From Sphaerisporangium sp. TRM90804 (GTDB taxonomy: Bacteria > Actinomycetota > Actinomycetes > Streptosporangiales > Streptosporangiaceae), in assembly GCF_029846175.1 (NCBI RefSeq), contig NZ_JARWAC010000025.1, positions 1-64,000 of the forward strand: a DNA stretch of 64,000 nt, read 5' to 3'. The position numbers and the translations under genes are program-made. Position 1 is the first letter of the stretch. Every line of letters starts with the position of its first letter. The notes under the pieces are model-generated. The model did not search any database, was not told the DNA's origin, and saw nothing but the letters and a program-made list of their open reading frames with translations. Below are positions 1-8,290 of this stretch, one piece after another.

Positions 1-6
1 CTCAAC

Positions 7-194
7 CGGCGCCGCGTCGGCGCGGGGTGGTACGGCGATTTCGGCGCCTACTACGGCGGGAACTCGCCAGGTCGCCGCTCCTTCGCGCGCCTCCTCTGGC
101 CTCGGCGCGCCTTCCCTCCGGCATCGTGTTCCTTAATCGGCGCCGCGTCGGTGCGAGGTGGTACGGCGATTTCGGCGCCTACTAACGGCGGGAA
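7..194. repeat. pair of 57-bp direct repeats
   Basis: Two nearly identical segments lie at 7-62 and 138-194, starting 131 bp apart and differing at about three positions. Both begin CGGCGCCGCGTCGG and end CGGCGGGAA. They lie downstream of the minus-strand SDR gene. The array may continue left of the window. The function is unknown. Confidence 0.75.
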
Positions 195-221
195 GCCGGT
201 CGATGTCGGCGGACGACGCAT

Positions 222-1184
222 TCAGGTCGCGGACGCGAACGCGTCGACGCCGGTGAGGTTCGCCGACAGTGCCCACAGGCGCGCGGCCTCGCCGGGGTCC
301 GTCGCGTGGGCGTGCACCCCACCGGCCGAACCGCCACCAGCCGGCTCCGCGATGTCGCAGTCCTCGCAGTACACGCCGCCCATACCCGCCAACCGGGGGG
401 ACGTGGCCACCCACACCTGCGTCGCCGCACCCTGCTCGGGCGTCTTGAAGGTGGGATCGGCCAGGTTGCCGTCCTCGTCGATCCATCCCGAGGCGACCAT
501 CTCCGCCTTCGGGAGGTGGCGCTGCAGCGGGGTGAGGATGCTGCCCGGGTGCACCGAGAACGCCCGCACCCCGGCCTCGCGGCCGAGCGCGTCAAGCCGC
601 GCGGCGAACAACACGTTCGCCGTCTTGGCCTGCCCGTAGGCCTGCCACCTGTCGTAGCCACGCTCGAACTGCACGTCGTCCCAGCGGATGCCCGTGATCC
701 CGTGGGCGCCGGAGGACACGGCGACCACCCGCGCCCCACCGCGCCTGATCGCCGGCCAGAGCCGGTTGACCAGCGCGTAGTGGCCCAGGTGGTTGACGGC
801 GAACTGCGCCTCCCACCCCGGCCCCACCCGTGTCTCGGGGCAGGCCATGACGCCGGCGTTGTTGATCACGATGTCGAGGTCCCGGCCCGACGCCAGGAAG
901 CGCCGGGCGAACTCACGCACGCTGTCGAGATCGGCCAGATCGAGGTCGTCCACCTCGACACCCTCGATCCCCGCCACCGCCTCCTGGGCCACCGACCGCC
1001 GCCGGGCGGGCACGATGACACGCGCCCCGGCGCGGGCGAGCGCGCGAGTCGTCTCCAGGCCGAGCCCCGAGTAGCCGCCGGTGACTACAGCGACCTTCCC
1101 TGACAGGTCGACCCCGCGCAGGACGTCGTCCGCGGTGCTCCGTGCGCCGAAGCCGGAGCCGACTCGGCGTTGAGGTGTCGTCAT
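222..1184 (-). CDS. short-chain dehydrogenase/reductase (SDR family)
   Basis: Predicted NAD(P)-dependent oxidoreductase of the classical/extended SDR type, similar to retinol dehydrogenase and WW-domain oxidoreductase-like proteins. The N-terminal half has the dinucleotide-binding motif VTGGYSGLGLETT, followed by the NNAG motif typical of SDRs. The catalytic Ser (VSSGAH) and YxxxK (YGQAK) are present, so the enzyme looks active. About 320 residues is normal for the family. I chose the ATG at 1184, directly before MTTPQRRVGSGFGARS, because the reading frame upstream codes for low-complexity sequence. The substrate cannot be told from sequence. It stands alone on the minus strand with no obvious operon partner. 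Confidence 0.85.
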   Translation of the reverse strand: MTTPQRRVGSGFGARSTADDVLRGVDLSGKVAVVTGGYSGLGLETTRALARAGARVIVPARRRSVAQEAVAGIEGVEVDDLDLADLDSVREFARRFLASGRDLDIVINNAGVMACPETRVGPGWEAQFAVNHLGHYALVNRLWPAIRRGGARVVAVSSGAHGITGIRWDDVQFERGYDRWQAYGQAKTANVLFAARLDALGREAGVRAFSVHPGSILTPLQRHLPKAEMVASGWIDEDGNLADPTFKTPEQGAATQVWVATSPRLAGMGGVYCEDCDIAEPAGGGSAGGVHAHATDPGEAARLWALSANLTGVDAFASAT

Positions 1185-1275
1185 GAGCGGAAAGCTAGAG
1201 CCTGGACCGAGGTCCAGGTCAAGGGGCGTACGCTCGGCGCCGCTCGGCGCCACGACCGCGCCCCGGAGGAACCGG

Positions 1276-1515
1276 TCAGGGTTCGTACTCGTTCCACCCC
1301 ACCTCACACAGCGGTTCGGCTTCGGCGTCGGCATCGTGACCGAGCCAGACCCGTACGCGCCAGTCGGCGCCGTCGGCGATCATGTTGTCGTCCGCGAGCC
1401 GGTTGGCCAGGTCGGCGCAGCTCCGTTCGTCGGTGAGCCGCGGTAACCGGCGGACGACGATCCAGTCGCCGTGCACGTCTTCCATCTCGATCTGAATCGT
1501 GTAGTCGGTGGGCAT
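1276..1515 (-). CDS. small hypothetical protein (79 aa)
   Basis: An acidic 79-residue protein starting MPTDYTIQIEMEDVHGDW and ending in an acidic/aromatic tail. It has no signal peptide, membrane segment or recognised catalytic motif. The even composition and codon pattern suggest a real actinobacterial small protein. It lies between the SDR gene and the MarR gene on the same strand, separated from both by about 50-90 bp, so it may be independently transcribed. I do not recognise a family. Confidence 0.55.
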   Translation of the reverse strand: MPTDYTIQIEMEDVHGDWIVVRRLPRLTDERSCADLANRLADDNMIADGADWRVRVWLGHDADAEAEPLCEVGWNEYEP

Positions 1516-1567
1516 GCCTTCATGCTGCCCGGCGGCACGTCCTGTTCGGCTCGGGGGAGGAGGCGCT

Positions 1568-2068
1568 TCAGGGACTCGGAGAGCCGTGCGGGGCAGCCCC
1601 CTTCAGCGAGCGGGACCCCCCGTCCTGAAGGGTCGCGACGACGGTGTCGGCGATCTCCTTGAGGTGCTCGACCTGGACCGGCGTCAGGCCCGCGAGGACG
1701 CGGGCCCGGACCGCGGCGATCTGGAGGGGGCCGACGCGCCGGACCAGTTCCAGGCCGTTGCCGGTGAGGACGGCCTGCTGGGCCCGTCCCGGTTCGGGCG
1801 TCGGCTCGCGGCGAACGAGCTCGGCGCGCTCCAGCGCGCGCATCGCGTGGGAGATCCGGCTCTGCGAGTACTGCAGCGACTCGGCGAGTTCCTTCAGGCC
1901 GACGGTGCGGCGCGGGGCCTCGGACAGCAGCACCAGGACCTTGTAGTGCGAGTGGGGCATGCCGGCGTCAGCTTGGATCTGGCGTTCCAGTTCGAGATCC
2001 ACCAGGTGAATCATCATCGCCAGTGAGCGCCACGCGGCGCGCTCCGGGGCAGTGAGTCTCGCCGTCAC
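1568..2068 (-). CDS. MarR-family transcriptional regulator
   Basis: A winged-helix dimeric repressor of about 166 residues. The N-terminal helix (LTAPERAAWRSLAMMIH), the middle helix-turn-helix (VGLKELAESLQYSQSRISHA) and the wing with the following long dimerisation helices match the MarR family in order and size. The GTG at 2068 is preceded by GAGGATG. The further GTG at 2137 would fall inside the operator-like palindromes, so I rejected it. It diverges from the MoaF-like/SnoaL-like pair at 2202-2875, which it probably represses together with itself. The ligand is unknown; MarR proteins usually respond to phenolic or lipophilic compounds. Confidence 0.85.
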   Translation of the reverse strand: MTARLTAPERAAWRSLAMMIHLVDLELERQIQADAGMPHSHYKVLVLLSEAPRRTVGLKELAESLQYSQSRISHAMRALERAELVRREPTPEPGRAQQAVLTGNGLELVRRVGPLQIAAVRARVLAGLTPVQVEHLKEIADTVVATLQDGGSRSLKGAAPHGSPSP

Positions 2069-2130
2069 CGGAGCATCCTCGCAGATCCGGCCGGGTGGCA
2101 GGGGAACGAACCCGGCTGAGTTGAATGTTA

Positions 2131-2160
2131 AAGTCACCAGGTGACTTGAAACTTCAAGTC
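2131..2160. promoter_or_regulatory. two overlapping palindromes, probable MarR operator
   Basis: AAGTCACC-A-GGTGACTT (2131-2147) and GACTTGAA-AC-TTCAAGTC (2143-2160) are perfect inverted repeats that share the GACTT core. They lie in the intergenic space between the divergent MarR gene and the 2202 gene. This is the expected position and size for MarR-dimer sites controlling both directions. Confidence 0.65.
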
Positions 2161-2201
2161 AGAGCGCGACCGCATGGCCGCGCAGAGAGGAGTACGGGCC
2201 G

Positions 2202-2513
2202 ATGTCCGATCATTTGGCGGGGCGAACGTTCCTGTTCGACCTCGGAGAGCTTCAGGTGCGCTACCGCTTCGACTCCCCCCAGGCGGCCACGTTCACGGTG
2301 GTCAAAGGCGCGGGGCTGGCACCCGACGGCCACACGGAGACCGTCGACATCACGGTCAAGGAGCTGCGCCCGGGGCTGTATCTGAACAGTTGGCGCGAGC
2401 AGAGCGGCGCGACGGTGACGCACGTGGAGGACTTCGCCAACGGCGACCTGTACTCCAACGTCACGGTCGACGGCCAGATCTACACGTTCGTCGGATCGAT
2501 CAAGGAGGCATGA
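2202..2513 (+). CDS. MoaF-like small protein
   Basis: A 103-residue protein with no signal peptide, starting MSDHLAGRTFLFDLGELQV. Its alternating beta-strand pattern and the segments LYLNSWREQSG and TVTHVEDFANGDLYSN resemble MoaF-type/lipocalin-like domains found in small actinobacterial proteins. MoaF domains are annotated by homology only, and no reaction can be stated. It is the first gene of a two-gene operon: its stop overlaps the start of the SnoaL-like gene by four bases (ATGA). It is probably under control of the divergent MarR regulator. Confidence 0.65.
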   Translation: MSDHLAGRTFLFDLGELQVRYRFDSPQAATFTVVKGAGLAPDGHTETVDITVKELRPGLYLNSWREQSGATVTHVEDFANGDLYSNVTVDGQIYTFVGSIKEA

Positions 2514-2875
2514 CGGTGAGCAACAAGGACATCGTTCTGACCGCGATGCGCGAACTGTTCCACGACAAGGACCTGACCGCGATCGACCGGTACTGGGCCG
2601 AGCCCTATCTGCAGCACAACCCCACGATGCCGAACGGGCTGGACGGGTTGCGCGCGGTCGTGCCGCACCTGGAGGGCTTCTCCTGGGAGCCCGCGCGCGT
2701 CGTCGAGGACGGCGACCTGGTGATGACGCACAGCCGGGTGCTGGGCTGGGCCGAGACGCCGGTCGTCATCGTCGACATCTTCCGGCTCGAGAACGGCCGG
2801 ATCGTCGAGCACTGGGACGTCGTCCAGCCGGAGGTCACCGCGGACGCGTCCGTCAACGGCAACCCGATGGTGTAG
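2510..2875 (+). CDS. SnoaL-like (NTF2-fold) protein
   Basis: A 121-residue protein of the SnoaL/NTF2-like fold. The pattern YLQHNPTMPNGLDGLRA, then the hydrophobic pocket strands, then VDIFRLENGRIVEHWDVVQP is characteristic of SnoaL-like proteins. These may be cyclases, isomerases or non-catalytic binding proteins. The ATG at 2510 overlaps the upstream stop and follows the strong site AAGGAGG. It is translationally coupled to the MoaF-like gene and probably MarR-controlled. A hairpin at 2940-2969 lies downstream. Confidence 0.8.
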   Translation: MTVSNKDIVLTAMRELFHDKDLTAIDRYWAEPYLQHNPTMPNGLDGLRAVVPHLEGFSWEPARVVEDGDLVMTHSRVLGWAETPVVIVDIFRLENGRIVEHWDVVQPEVTADASVNGNPMV

Positions 2876-2939
2876 CCGCGGAACGCCGGCAGGCGGTGTA
2901 CGAGGGGCCGCCGTGCTGCCGGTGAGGCTGGACGCGAAA

Positions 2940-2969
2940 GGGCCGGGCGCCCCGTAGGACGCCCGGCCC
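2940..2969. terminator. bidirectional terminator hairpin
   Basis: GGGCCGGGCG and CGCCCGGCCC form a perfect 10-bp stem with a 10-nt loop. It lies between the plus-strand SnoaL-like gene and the convergent minus-strand RTX gene. No U-tract is present, as is common in high-GC genomes. Confidence 0.6.
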
Positions 2970-3002
2970 GCCACCGGTCCCCTTCCGCGTGGCCGGTCGC
3001 TC

Positions 3003-3512
3003 TCAGATCTCGCAGTTCTCCTCGGTCTCGCCGGTGCAGTTGTCGGTGTCGGCTCCGCCGTCGGTCGTGTCGTTGCCGCCACGGCCGTTCAGGAAGTCGT
3101 TACCGCTGCCGCCGACGAGGACGTCGCGGCCGCTGCCACCCCACAGGGTGTCGTGGCCGGCCGAGCCGAAGATCTCGGTGAACCGGCCGACGGTGTCGTT
3201 GTTGACGATGTCGTCGCCCTGGCGCATGTTGACCATGATCGTGCTGGCCTTCGTGCAGCTGACCCCGCCGGAGATCGGCTGGCAGTCGGTGTCGCTGGAG
3301 GTGACGCCCACCCCGGTCACCTTGATGGCGCCCCCGGTGCCCTCGGCCAAGGTGATCAGGTCGGATCCGGTCGTCCCGGTGACCGACATGCCGCCGAGGC
3401 TCACCGTAACGGTGATCGGCGAGGCCGCCTGCGCGGGAGCGGACAGGGACGCCATGCCGGCGAAACCGGCGATGGTGAGGGCGAGAGCGGCGATGTGACG
3501 ACGCATTTCCAT
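3003..3512 (-). CDS. secreted RTX-like calcium-binding protein
   Basis: A 169-residue exported protein. Residues 1-29 form a Sec signal peptide ending at AQA-A. A beta-rich middle (about 30-95) is followed by RTX/hemolysin-type nonapeptides around residues 110-150 (AGHDTLWGGSGRDVLVGG, then GNDFLNGRGGND), which normally coordinate Ca2+ in a parallel beta roll. Four cysteines near residues 82-91 and 159-166 could form disulfides. There is no enzymatic domain, so a cell-surface or matrix role is inferred. It is transcribed alone and converges on the SnoaL-like gene. Confidence 0.75.
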   Translation of the reverse strand: MEMRRHIAALALTIAGFAGMASLSAPAQAASPITVTVSLGGMSVTGTTGSDLITLAEGTGGAIKVTGVGVTSSDTDCQPISGGVSCTKASTIMVNMRQGDDIVNNDTVGRFTEIFGSAGHDTLWGGSGRDVLVGGSGNDFLNGRGGNDTTDGGADTDNCTGETEENCEI

Positions 3513-3703
3513 TCAGTCCTTCAACTCGGTGATCCCGGCCCCCGTCGGGCCGACAACCCAAGGAAAGCGCCTCATCCCCCTCTGGTCTGTGGCGAAATGC
3601 GCGCCCGCAACCCGTCCAAATGCCTGTCGGACCGCGATGGTCGGCACGACATGCGAGTCGCACGCCCCAGCAGGGGCGACGAGCAGCAGTCCTGCCCAAC
3701 GTT

Positions 3704-4354
3704 ATGGTGACGTCCGTGGACATATACGGGTCGCTCGCCGCGTTCGCGCTGATCGTGGGAGTGCTCACGGTGACACCGGGGCTGGACACGGCACTGATCC
3801 TGCGCACCTCACTCCTCATCGACAGAAGATCAGCATGGGCTGTGGTTCTCGGTATACAGGCGGGAACGCTGATGTGGGGCCTTCTGACGGCGGCCGGTCT
3901 GTCCGCCCTCCTCGCGGCCTCTGCCCTCGCCTACGAGACGCTGCGCTGGGCAGGCGTCGTCTACCTGGTGTGGATGGGCGGCCTGATGCTCTGGCGGAGC
4001 CGTAGAGGCGGCGCGGGGGAGGTGGCGGCACCCGACCAGCCCAAGAGCAGAGCATGGTGGCCGACGTTCCGCCGCGGCCTGCTGACCAATGCGCTCAACC
4101 CGAAGGTGGGCGCGTTCTACGTCGCGGTGCTTCCCCAGTTCATGCCCGATGACGTCCCTCACGCCGCGATGGGCGTCATGCTGGCAGCCGTCCACGTGTG
4201 TGAAGGATTGCTGTGGAGCGCCCTGCTGATCGGGTTCGCCGGTCTCCTGCGCGGCTGGTTGCACAGGCCGTCGGTCAAGCGCGCCCTGGATCGGCTCACG
4301 GGCCTCATCGTGATCGGCTTCGGCCTACGACTGGCGGTGCAACGGCAGCCATAA
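3704..4354 (+). CDS. LysE-family translocator
   Basis: A 216-residue integral membrane protein of the LysE/RhtB exporter family, which exports amino acids or related metabolites. The diagnostic region TVTPGLDTALILRTS lies in the first loop after TM1, and about six hydrophobic segments cover the protein. The segment RGLLTNALNPKVGAFYVAVL is the family's conserved second motif. The ATG at 3704 was chosen because the frame upstream encodes arginine-rich, non-hydrophobic sequence. It stands alone on the plus strand with no regulator next to it. The substrate is not predictable. Confidence 0.85.
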   Translation: MVTSVDIYGSLAAFALIVGVLTVTPGLDTALILRTSLLIDRRSAWAVVLGIQAGTLMWGLLTAAGLSALLAASALAYETLRWAGVVYLVWMGGLMLWRSRRGGAGEVAAPDQPKSRAWWPTFRRGLLTNALNPKVGAFYVAVLPQFMPDDVPHAAMGVMLAAVHVCEGLLWSALLIGFAGLLRGWLHRPSVKRALDRLTGLIVIGFGLRLAVQRQP

Positions 4355-4709
4355 GGCTCGTACGCCCCTGCGATAGCGAGCAACCACCGAAGCGCACCCC
4401 CACCGTGCCCCCGGCCCACCCCCACGCGTCGGGAGTCGCGACGGCACCCGCCGGCTCGGCGTGCAGCTCACGGTCGTCGCTGACGGCGGTACCCCCTTCC
4501 AGGTGGTCGCCGACGAGGTTCATGGCAACTCGCGACTCGCGCTCTGCGGCGTGAAAGCTCAAAGCGGATCCCGTGCCGGTCGAGTGAAAGGTTCATCGGG
4601 GAGCTGTGCGTCCGGTGGCGGGGCGCGGTGTCCGCTTTACGGGGCAGCGGACGTGTTCCACGCTCGCTGCGAGAAGTGTTCGCCCGAAGTGGATCCGACA
4701 GGGGGACGG
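4355..4709. other. intergenic region without a recognisable gene
   Basis: About 355 bp between the LysE gene and the FN3-CBM2 gene. I see no coding region, RNA gene or clear palindrome. It presumably holds the promoter of the secreted FN3-CBM2 protein; GGGGGA near 4700 is a plausible ribosome-binding site for the 4710 start. Confidence 0.5.
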
Positions 4710-5531
4710 ATGGAACTCCGCGCACCACGTTCATGGGCGGCTCTGGCCGCCGCGTCACTCGCCCTCGCCCTGACCGTCGTCCCCGGCGCGCACGGGACCG
4801 CCTCCGCGGCCTCCGCGTCGGGCTTCGGCGCCGCGTCCGGCGCACGGGCCGCCGCCGACACCACGCCTCCGTCGAAGCCCACCGGCTTCCGGGACCGCTG
4901 CTCCTCCGACTTCGAGGGCGTGTTGTTCTGCTGGGAGCCGTCCACCGACGATGTCGGGGTGGTCGCTTATGACGTCCAACGCCAGACGGTCACCGGGTAC
5001 GTCAAGGTCGGGACGTCCCCATACCCGATCTTCCACGATGGGGACGTGGTCATCGGGACCTCCTACACCTACATCGTGGTCGCCAGGGATGCGGCGGGCA
5101 ATCTCAGCGAGCCCTCCGACCCGTTCGTGGCCCTCGCCCGCGACGACCTCCCCGACCCCTCGCCCTCACCCACGCCGACCCGCACAGAACCGGTCTCCAA
5201 CTGCCATGTGAAATACGAACCCGAGGCGCGGAGAACCGGTCAGAACGCCCGGGTCACGATCAGCAACACCGGTACGACCCCGATCAACGGCTGGACGCTG
5301 GTCATCACATGGGCGCCGCCGGCCCCGCGCCTCATCTCGGGGTACTGGGCGACGTGGAGCCAGACCGGTACCCGCTTCAACGCCCGGCACCTGGCCTGGA
5401 ACCGCGTCATCCCCCCAGGTGGATCGGTGCAGGCCGGCTTCACCGCCGTGCACCGCGGCATGGCCCCCACCCCCGGCGGGTTCTACCTCAACGACGTCAG
5501 CTGCTCGTCCGAGGTATGGCCCCCCTCATAG
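4710..5531 (+). CDS. secreted FN3-CBM2 carbohydrate-binding protein
   Basis: A 273-residue exported protein. Residues 1-40 are a long Ala-rich signal peptide. An FN3 domain follows (about 50-145, starting DTTPPSKPTGF and ending near AAGNLSEPSDP). A Pro/Ser/Thr linker then joins a C-terminal CBM2 (about 165-273) with the family's paired cysteines (SNCHV and DVSCS) and surface tryptophans in GWTLVITW and YWATWSQTG. No catalytic domain is present. It converges on the GH6 gene, whose own CBM2 has the same GWYATWSQ signature, so the two probably act on the same insoluble cellulose. A substrate-binding or helper role is inferred. Confidence 0.8.
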   Translation: MELRAPRSWAALAAASLALALTVVPGAHGTASAASASGFGAASGARAAADTTPPSKPTGFRDRCSSDFEGVLFCWEPSTDDVGVVAYDVQRQTVTGYVKVGTSPYPIFHDGDVVIGTSYTYIVVARDAAGNLSEPSDPFVALARDDLPDPSPSPTPTRTEPVSNCHVKYEPEARRTGQNARVTISNTGTTPINGWTLVITWAPPAPRLISGYWATWSQTGTRFNARHLAWNRVIPPGGSVQAGFTAVHRGMAPTPGGFYLNDVSCSSEVWPPS

Positions 5532-5690
5532 ACGCGATCACCCTTCGGGTCTACGCACACGCGACCCGATCGGCGGAAGCGTCGGCGGCCGACGTGTTCG
5601 CCCGAGCGCTGAAGCCGCGCCGTGGTGCGGCTCGCCGTCTGGTAGCCGCTCTCCCGCCAGCGGGCGATGAGGACCGCGCGGGCCTGACGG

Positions 5691-7463
5691 CTACAGCGGC
5701 GGGTGGGCGTTGGCCAGGAGCTGCCGGAACAGCGTGGGGAACCACTGCCCCTCCACCGGGGCGTTCGGCAGCGCCTGGCCCGGCACGTACGCGCCGCGCG
5801 GCTCCTGGAACTGCGGGTGGCACCGCTGGTCGAACGGGATGTTCTCCGGGTTGGGCACGACGTCCGCCGCGCTGGCCCCGTCGGAGACACCGGGCGGCTT
5901 GATCCAGGCATAGGCGTCGATGCCGGGCGCGGGATCGGCCCGCGGCCGCTCGCCGAGCCCGGCGCCGGTCTGGTTGCACCAGTTGGCGAGGCTGACGCGG
6001 CGGTCCATCCGGGACTGGTCGATGAACGTGTTCGCGTCGGTGGAGGTGCTCGGCGCCGTCGGGCGGGCCGGGCCGCCCCAGCCGTTGCGGGAGGTGTCGA
6101 TCACCATGCCGATGGTGGGCGGGAACCCGGCGGCGATCAGCCGGTTCCGGAACGCCTGGGCGAACGACAGCTCATCCACATAGTCGTTCCAGTCCACCCA
6201 GCGGGTCCACTTCACCGGGGTCCCGGCGATCATCGTGGAGGCGGTGAAGAACGGCTCGGTGAGCGCGGCCCACTCGGCGGTGTTCACCGTGAAGCCGTGC
6301 ACGGGCGGCAGGCCGCCGCCGGTGGCGTTGCCGATGCTAGCCAGCAGTTCGGCGGCCGGGTGGAAGTTGTCCGCCCAGCCGAGCCTCCCGTGGTTGGACG
6401 CGTCGAGGTAGGTGTAAACGTTGGGGACGCCGTACAGGCGGTCCAGGGCGTACCGCACGGCCAGCGGGTAGACGCCGCTGGCGCGGACCGGTTCGCAGTG
6501 GATGGTGTACATGGTGCCGGTCGGCATCACCAGGCCCGGCAGGAAGTCCGGCTCGACCACCGCGACGACGCGCAACCGCCGGTAGGCCGGGTCGGCGAGG
6601 ATCGAGGCGATCGGGTCGACGTACCTGGTGCGGTACTGGTTGAGGCCGTCCGCCGCGATGGTGAAGTCGCCGGTGCTGGCGTACCGCAGGCAGTTGCGGT
6701 CGGGCAGGTCGTTCAGCACGATCTGGATGGTGAGCGGCGTCGCGCCGTTCGCGGCGTCCTGCCGCACCGCCTCGTCGAGGTGCGCCCGCAGCCCCGGTGC
6801 CGTGGAGGTGCCCGCGATGCGGGACATCCGGTCCAGCCACACACCGGTCGAGGTCCGCGCCACCGCCGCCCCGCCGGGCTCACCCGCCGCCGCGGCCGAC
6901 CACGTGGGGTCGACATACCCGTCGGCCCCGGCGTACGGGTTGTCGACCCTCGCGGGATCCGGTGTGGGGGTGGGTGTCGGCGTCGGGGTCGGGGTGGGCG
7001 TCGGGGTCGGGGTGGGCGTCGGGGTCACCGGCGGGTTGGGGCCGAGGCAGCCGACGCCGTTCAGCAGGAACAGCGCGGGCGGCGAGTTCGGGCCGGTGTA
7101 CGACCCGTTGAAACCGATCGTGATCCGCTGCCCCTGGTTCAGGGGCCCGTTGTACGGCAGGTTCGCCGCCGTCACGTTCCTGCCCGACTGGCTCCACGTG
7201 GCGTACCACCCGTTGTCCACCCGCTGGTCACCTGGCCAGGTGAACGTCAGCCGCCACGAGGTGATCCGCGGAGCCATGTTCTCGATGGTGATGTTCGCCC
7301 CGAACCGTCCGCTGCTGTCCCAGGTCTTCACATACGTCACCCGGCACGTGGCCGGCGGCATCGCCGCCAGCGCGGGCACGGCCACCGCCACCACCGCGCA
7401 CGCCACCACTCCCGCGACCATCGCCAAGGTCCCCCGGCACCGCGTCCTCCACCGCACCACCAC
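5691..7463 (-). CDS. secreted CBM2-GH6 cellulase (cellobiohydrolase/endoglucanase)
   Basis: A 590-residue secreted cellulase. The order is signal peptide (1-33), CBM2 (about 36-140), a (Thr-Pro)n linker (about 145-170), then a GH6 catalytic domain. GH6 enzymes invert the glycosidic bond of beta-1,4-glucan. The catalytic acid motif VVEPDFLPG is present with Asp306. The other signature, normally LPxRDC, reads LPDRNC, with Asn257 replacing the conserved Asp; the DNA is unambiguous. The conserved HLDASNHGRLGW-type region appears as YLDASNHGRLGW, and the substrate segment DTSRNGWGG is intact. The long insertion loops suggest an exo-acting cellobiohydrolase. I see no CebR/CelR box in the upstream region. 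Confidence 0.9.
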   Translation of the reverse strand: MVVRWRTRCRGTLAMVAGVVACAVVAVAVPALAAMPPATCRVTYVKTWDSSGRFGANITIENMAPRITSWRLTFTWPGDQRVDNGWYATWSQSGRNVTAANLPYNGPLNQGQRITIGFNGSYTGPNSPPALFLLNGVGCLGPNPPVTPTPTPTPTPTPTPTPTPTPTPDPARVDNPYAGADGYVDPTWSAAAAGEPGGAAVARTSTGVWLDRMSRIAGTSTAPGLRAHLDEAVRQDAANGATPLTIQIVLNDLPDRNCLRYASTGDFTIAADGLNQYRTRYVDPIASILADPAYRRLRVVAVVEPDFLPGLVMPTGTMYTIHCEPVRASGVYPLAVRYALDRLYGVPNVYTYLDASNHGRLGWADNFHPAAELLASIGNATGGGLPPVHGFTVNTAEWAALTEPFFTASTMIAGTPVKWTRWVDWNDYVDELSFAQAFRNRLIAAGFPPTIGMVIDTSRNGWGGPARPTAPSTSTDANTFIDQSRMDRRVSLANWCNQTGAGLGERPRADPAPGIDAYAWIKPPGVSDGASAADVVPNPENIPFDQRCHPQFQEPRGAYVPGQALPNAPVEGQWFPTLFRQLLANAHPPL

Positions 7464-8290
7464 GTCGTGCCTCCTCGAAACCGGGCCACGGAGAAACCCC
7501 CAGGGCGGAGAAGGGGGCGACCACTACGATTCGCCCCTCACGCACGCCTGTACACCGCGCACCCGGCCGCGCGCCCCCCGCACCCCGCCCCCCGACCGCG
7601 ATCAGCCCCCCTAGCTCGGAAGGAACATCTTCACAGTCCCCGCAACCCGCCCGCCCTCCTGAAAGCTTCACCCCTTCGCCGCCCGGCGAGCCTCCTCAAT
7701 GGAAACCCAGACCACGAAGATCCCGCGCTTATCGGCGCTCGCTTCGAGCCTTGCCAAGCCGCGCACCTGCAACCATGCGGAGTGCTCACGTTCAGCCCGC
7801 ACTCAAACAATCGTCTGGCGCATCCACGAGCAACAGCGCAGCGGAGAGGGGCGATGAGCCTGTGCAAAGCGAAGGGCTGGATCCCGATACCCCAGATTCT
7901 CCGTGACTCCCTCAAACCACTGCCAGCGGATGTTCCTCTTCGCCCCGCTGGGCGCTACACGTGTACGCGACGGCGGCCGGAGGTACCGGAGCACGCGATA
8001 ACGACAGAGTAGGCCGACCAGCGGCTATCCATCGGGTATACGCCCAGGTGATCCGTGAGGCGGAACCTCCGAGCGGCCGGCGTGTTAGCTCAAGTCGCCT
8101 TCGAGGCGTCGTCGCAATACGGTGATCACTAACTGGCGTCGGCCAGCATAGCCTGCCGACTGGGTGTCCCGGTTTCCGCGCGTTGAAAATCGATGAAGGC
8201 GTCATTCAAGATGAAGACGTGTGGAAGCAAGAAGACCCGGCAACCCTCACGGTGCCGGAGTCTTGAGGGTTCTGGCCAAGCCTTCGGGCA
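7464..8290. other. long intergenic region without a recognisable gene
   Basis: About 830 bp between the GH6 gene and the HxlR gene. The open frames here have arginine/proline-rich shadow composition and no homology I recognise. The part next to the GH6 gene must contain its promoter. Composition from 7.6 to 8.2 kb is less GC-rich than the genes, suggesting decayed sequence, but I cannot name a source gene. Confidence 0.45.

Noticed and set aside
6955-7035. Minisatellite of GTCGGGGT-type repeats
   Set aside because: It encodes the Thr-Pro linker of the GH6 cellulase in frame, so it is explained by the protein.
5703-8012. Long plus-strand open frame opposite the GH6 gene
   Set aside because: Arg/Pro/Gly-rich shadow of a high-GC gene with no recognisable domain; the minus-strand GH6 frame has clear motifs.
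7912-8205. Possible minus-strand gene upstream of the HxlR gene
   Set aside because: Composition is random for a high-GC frame, no ribosome-binding site or motif was seen, and no operon context supports it.
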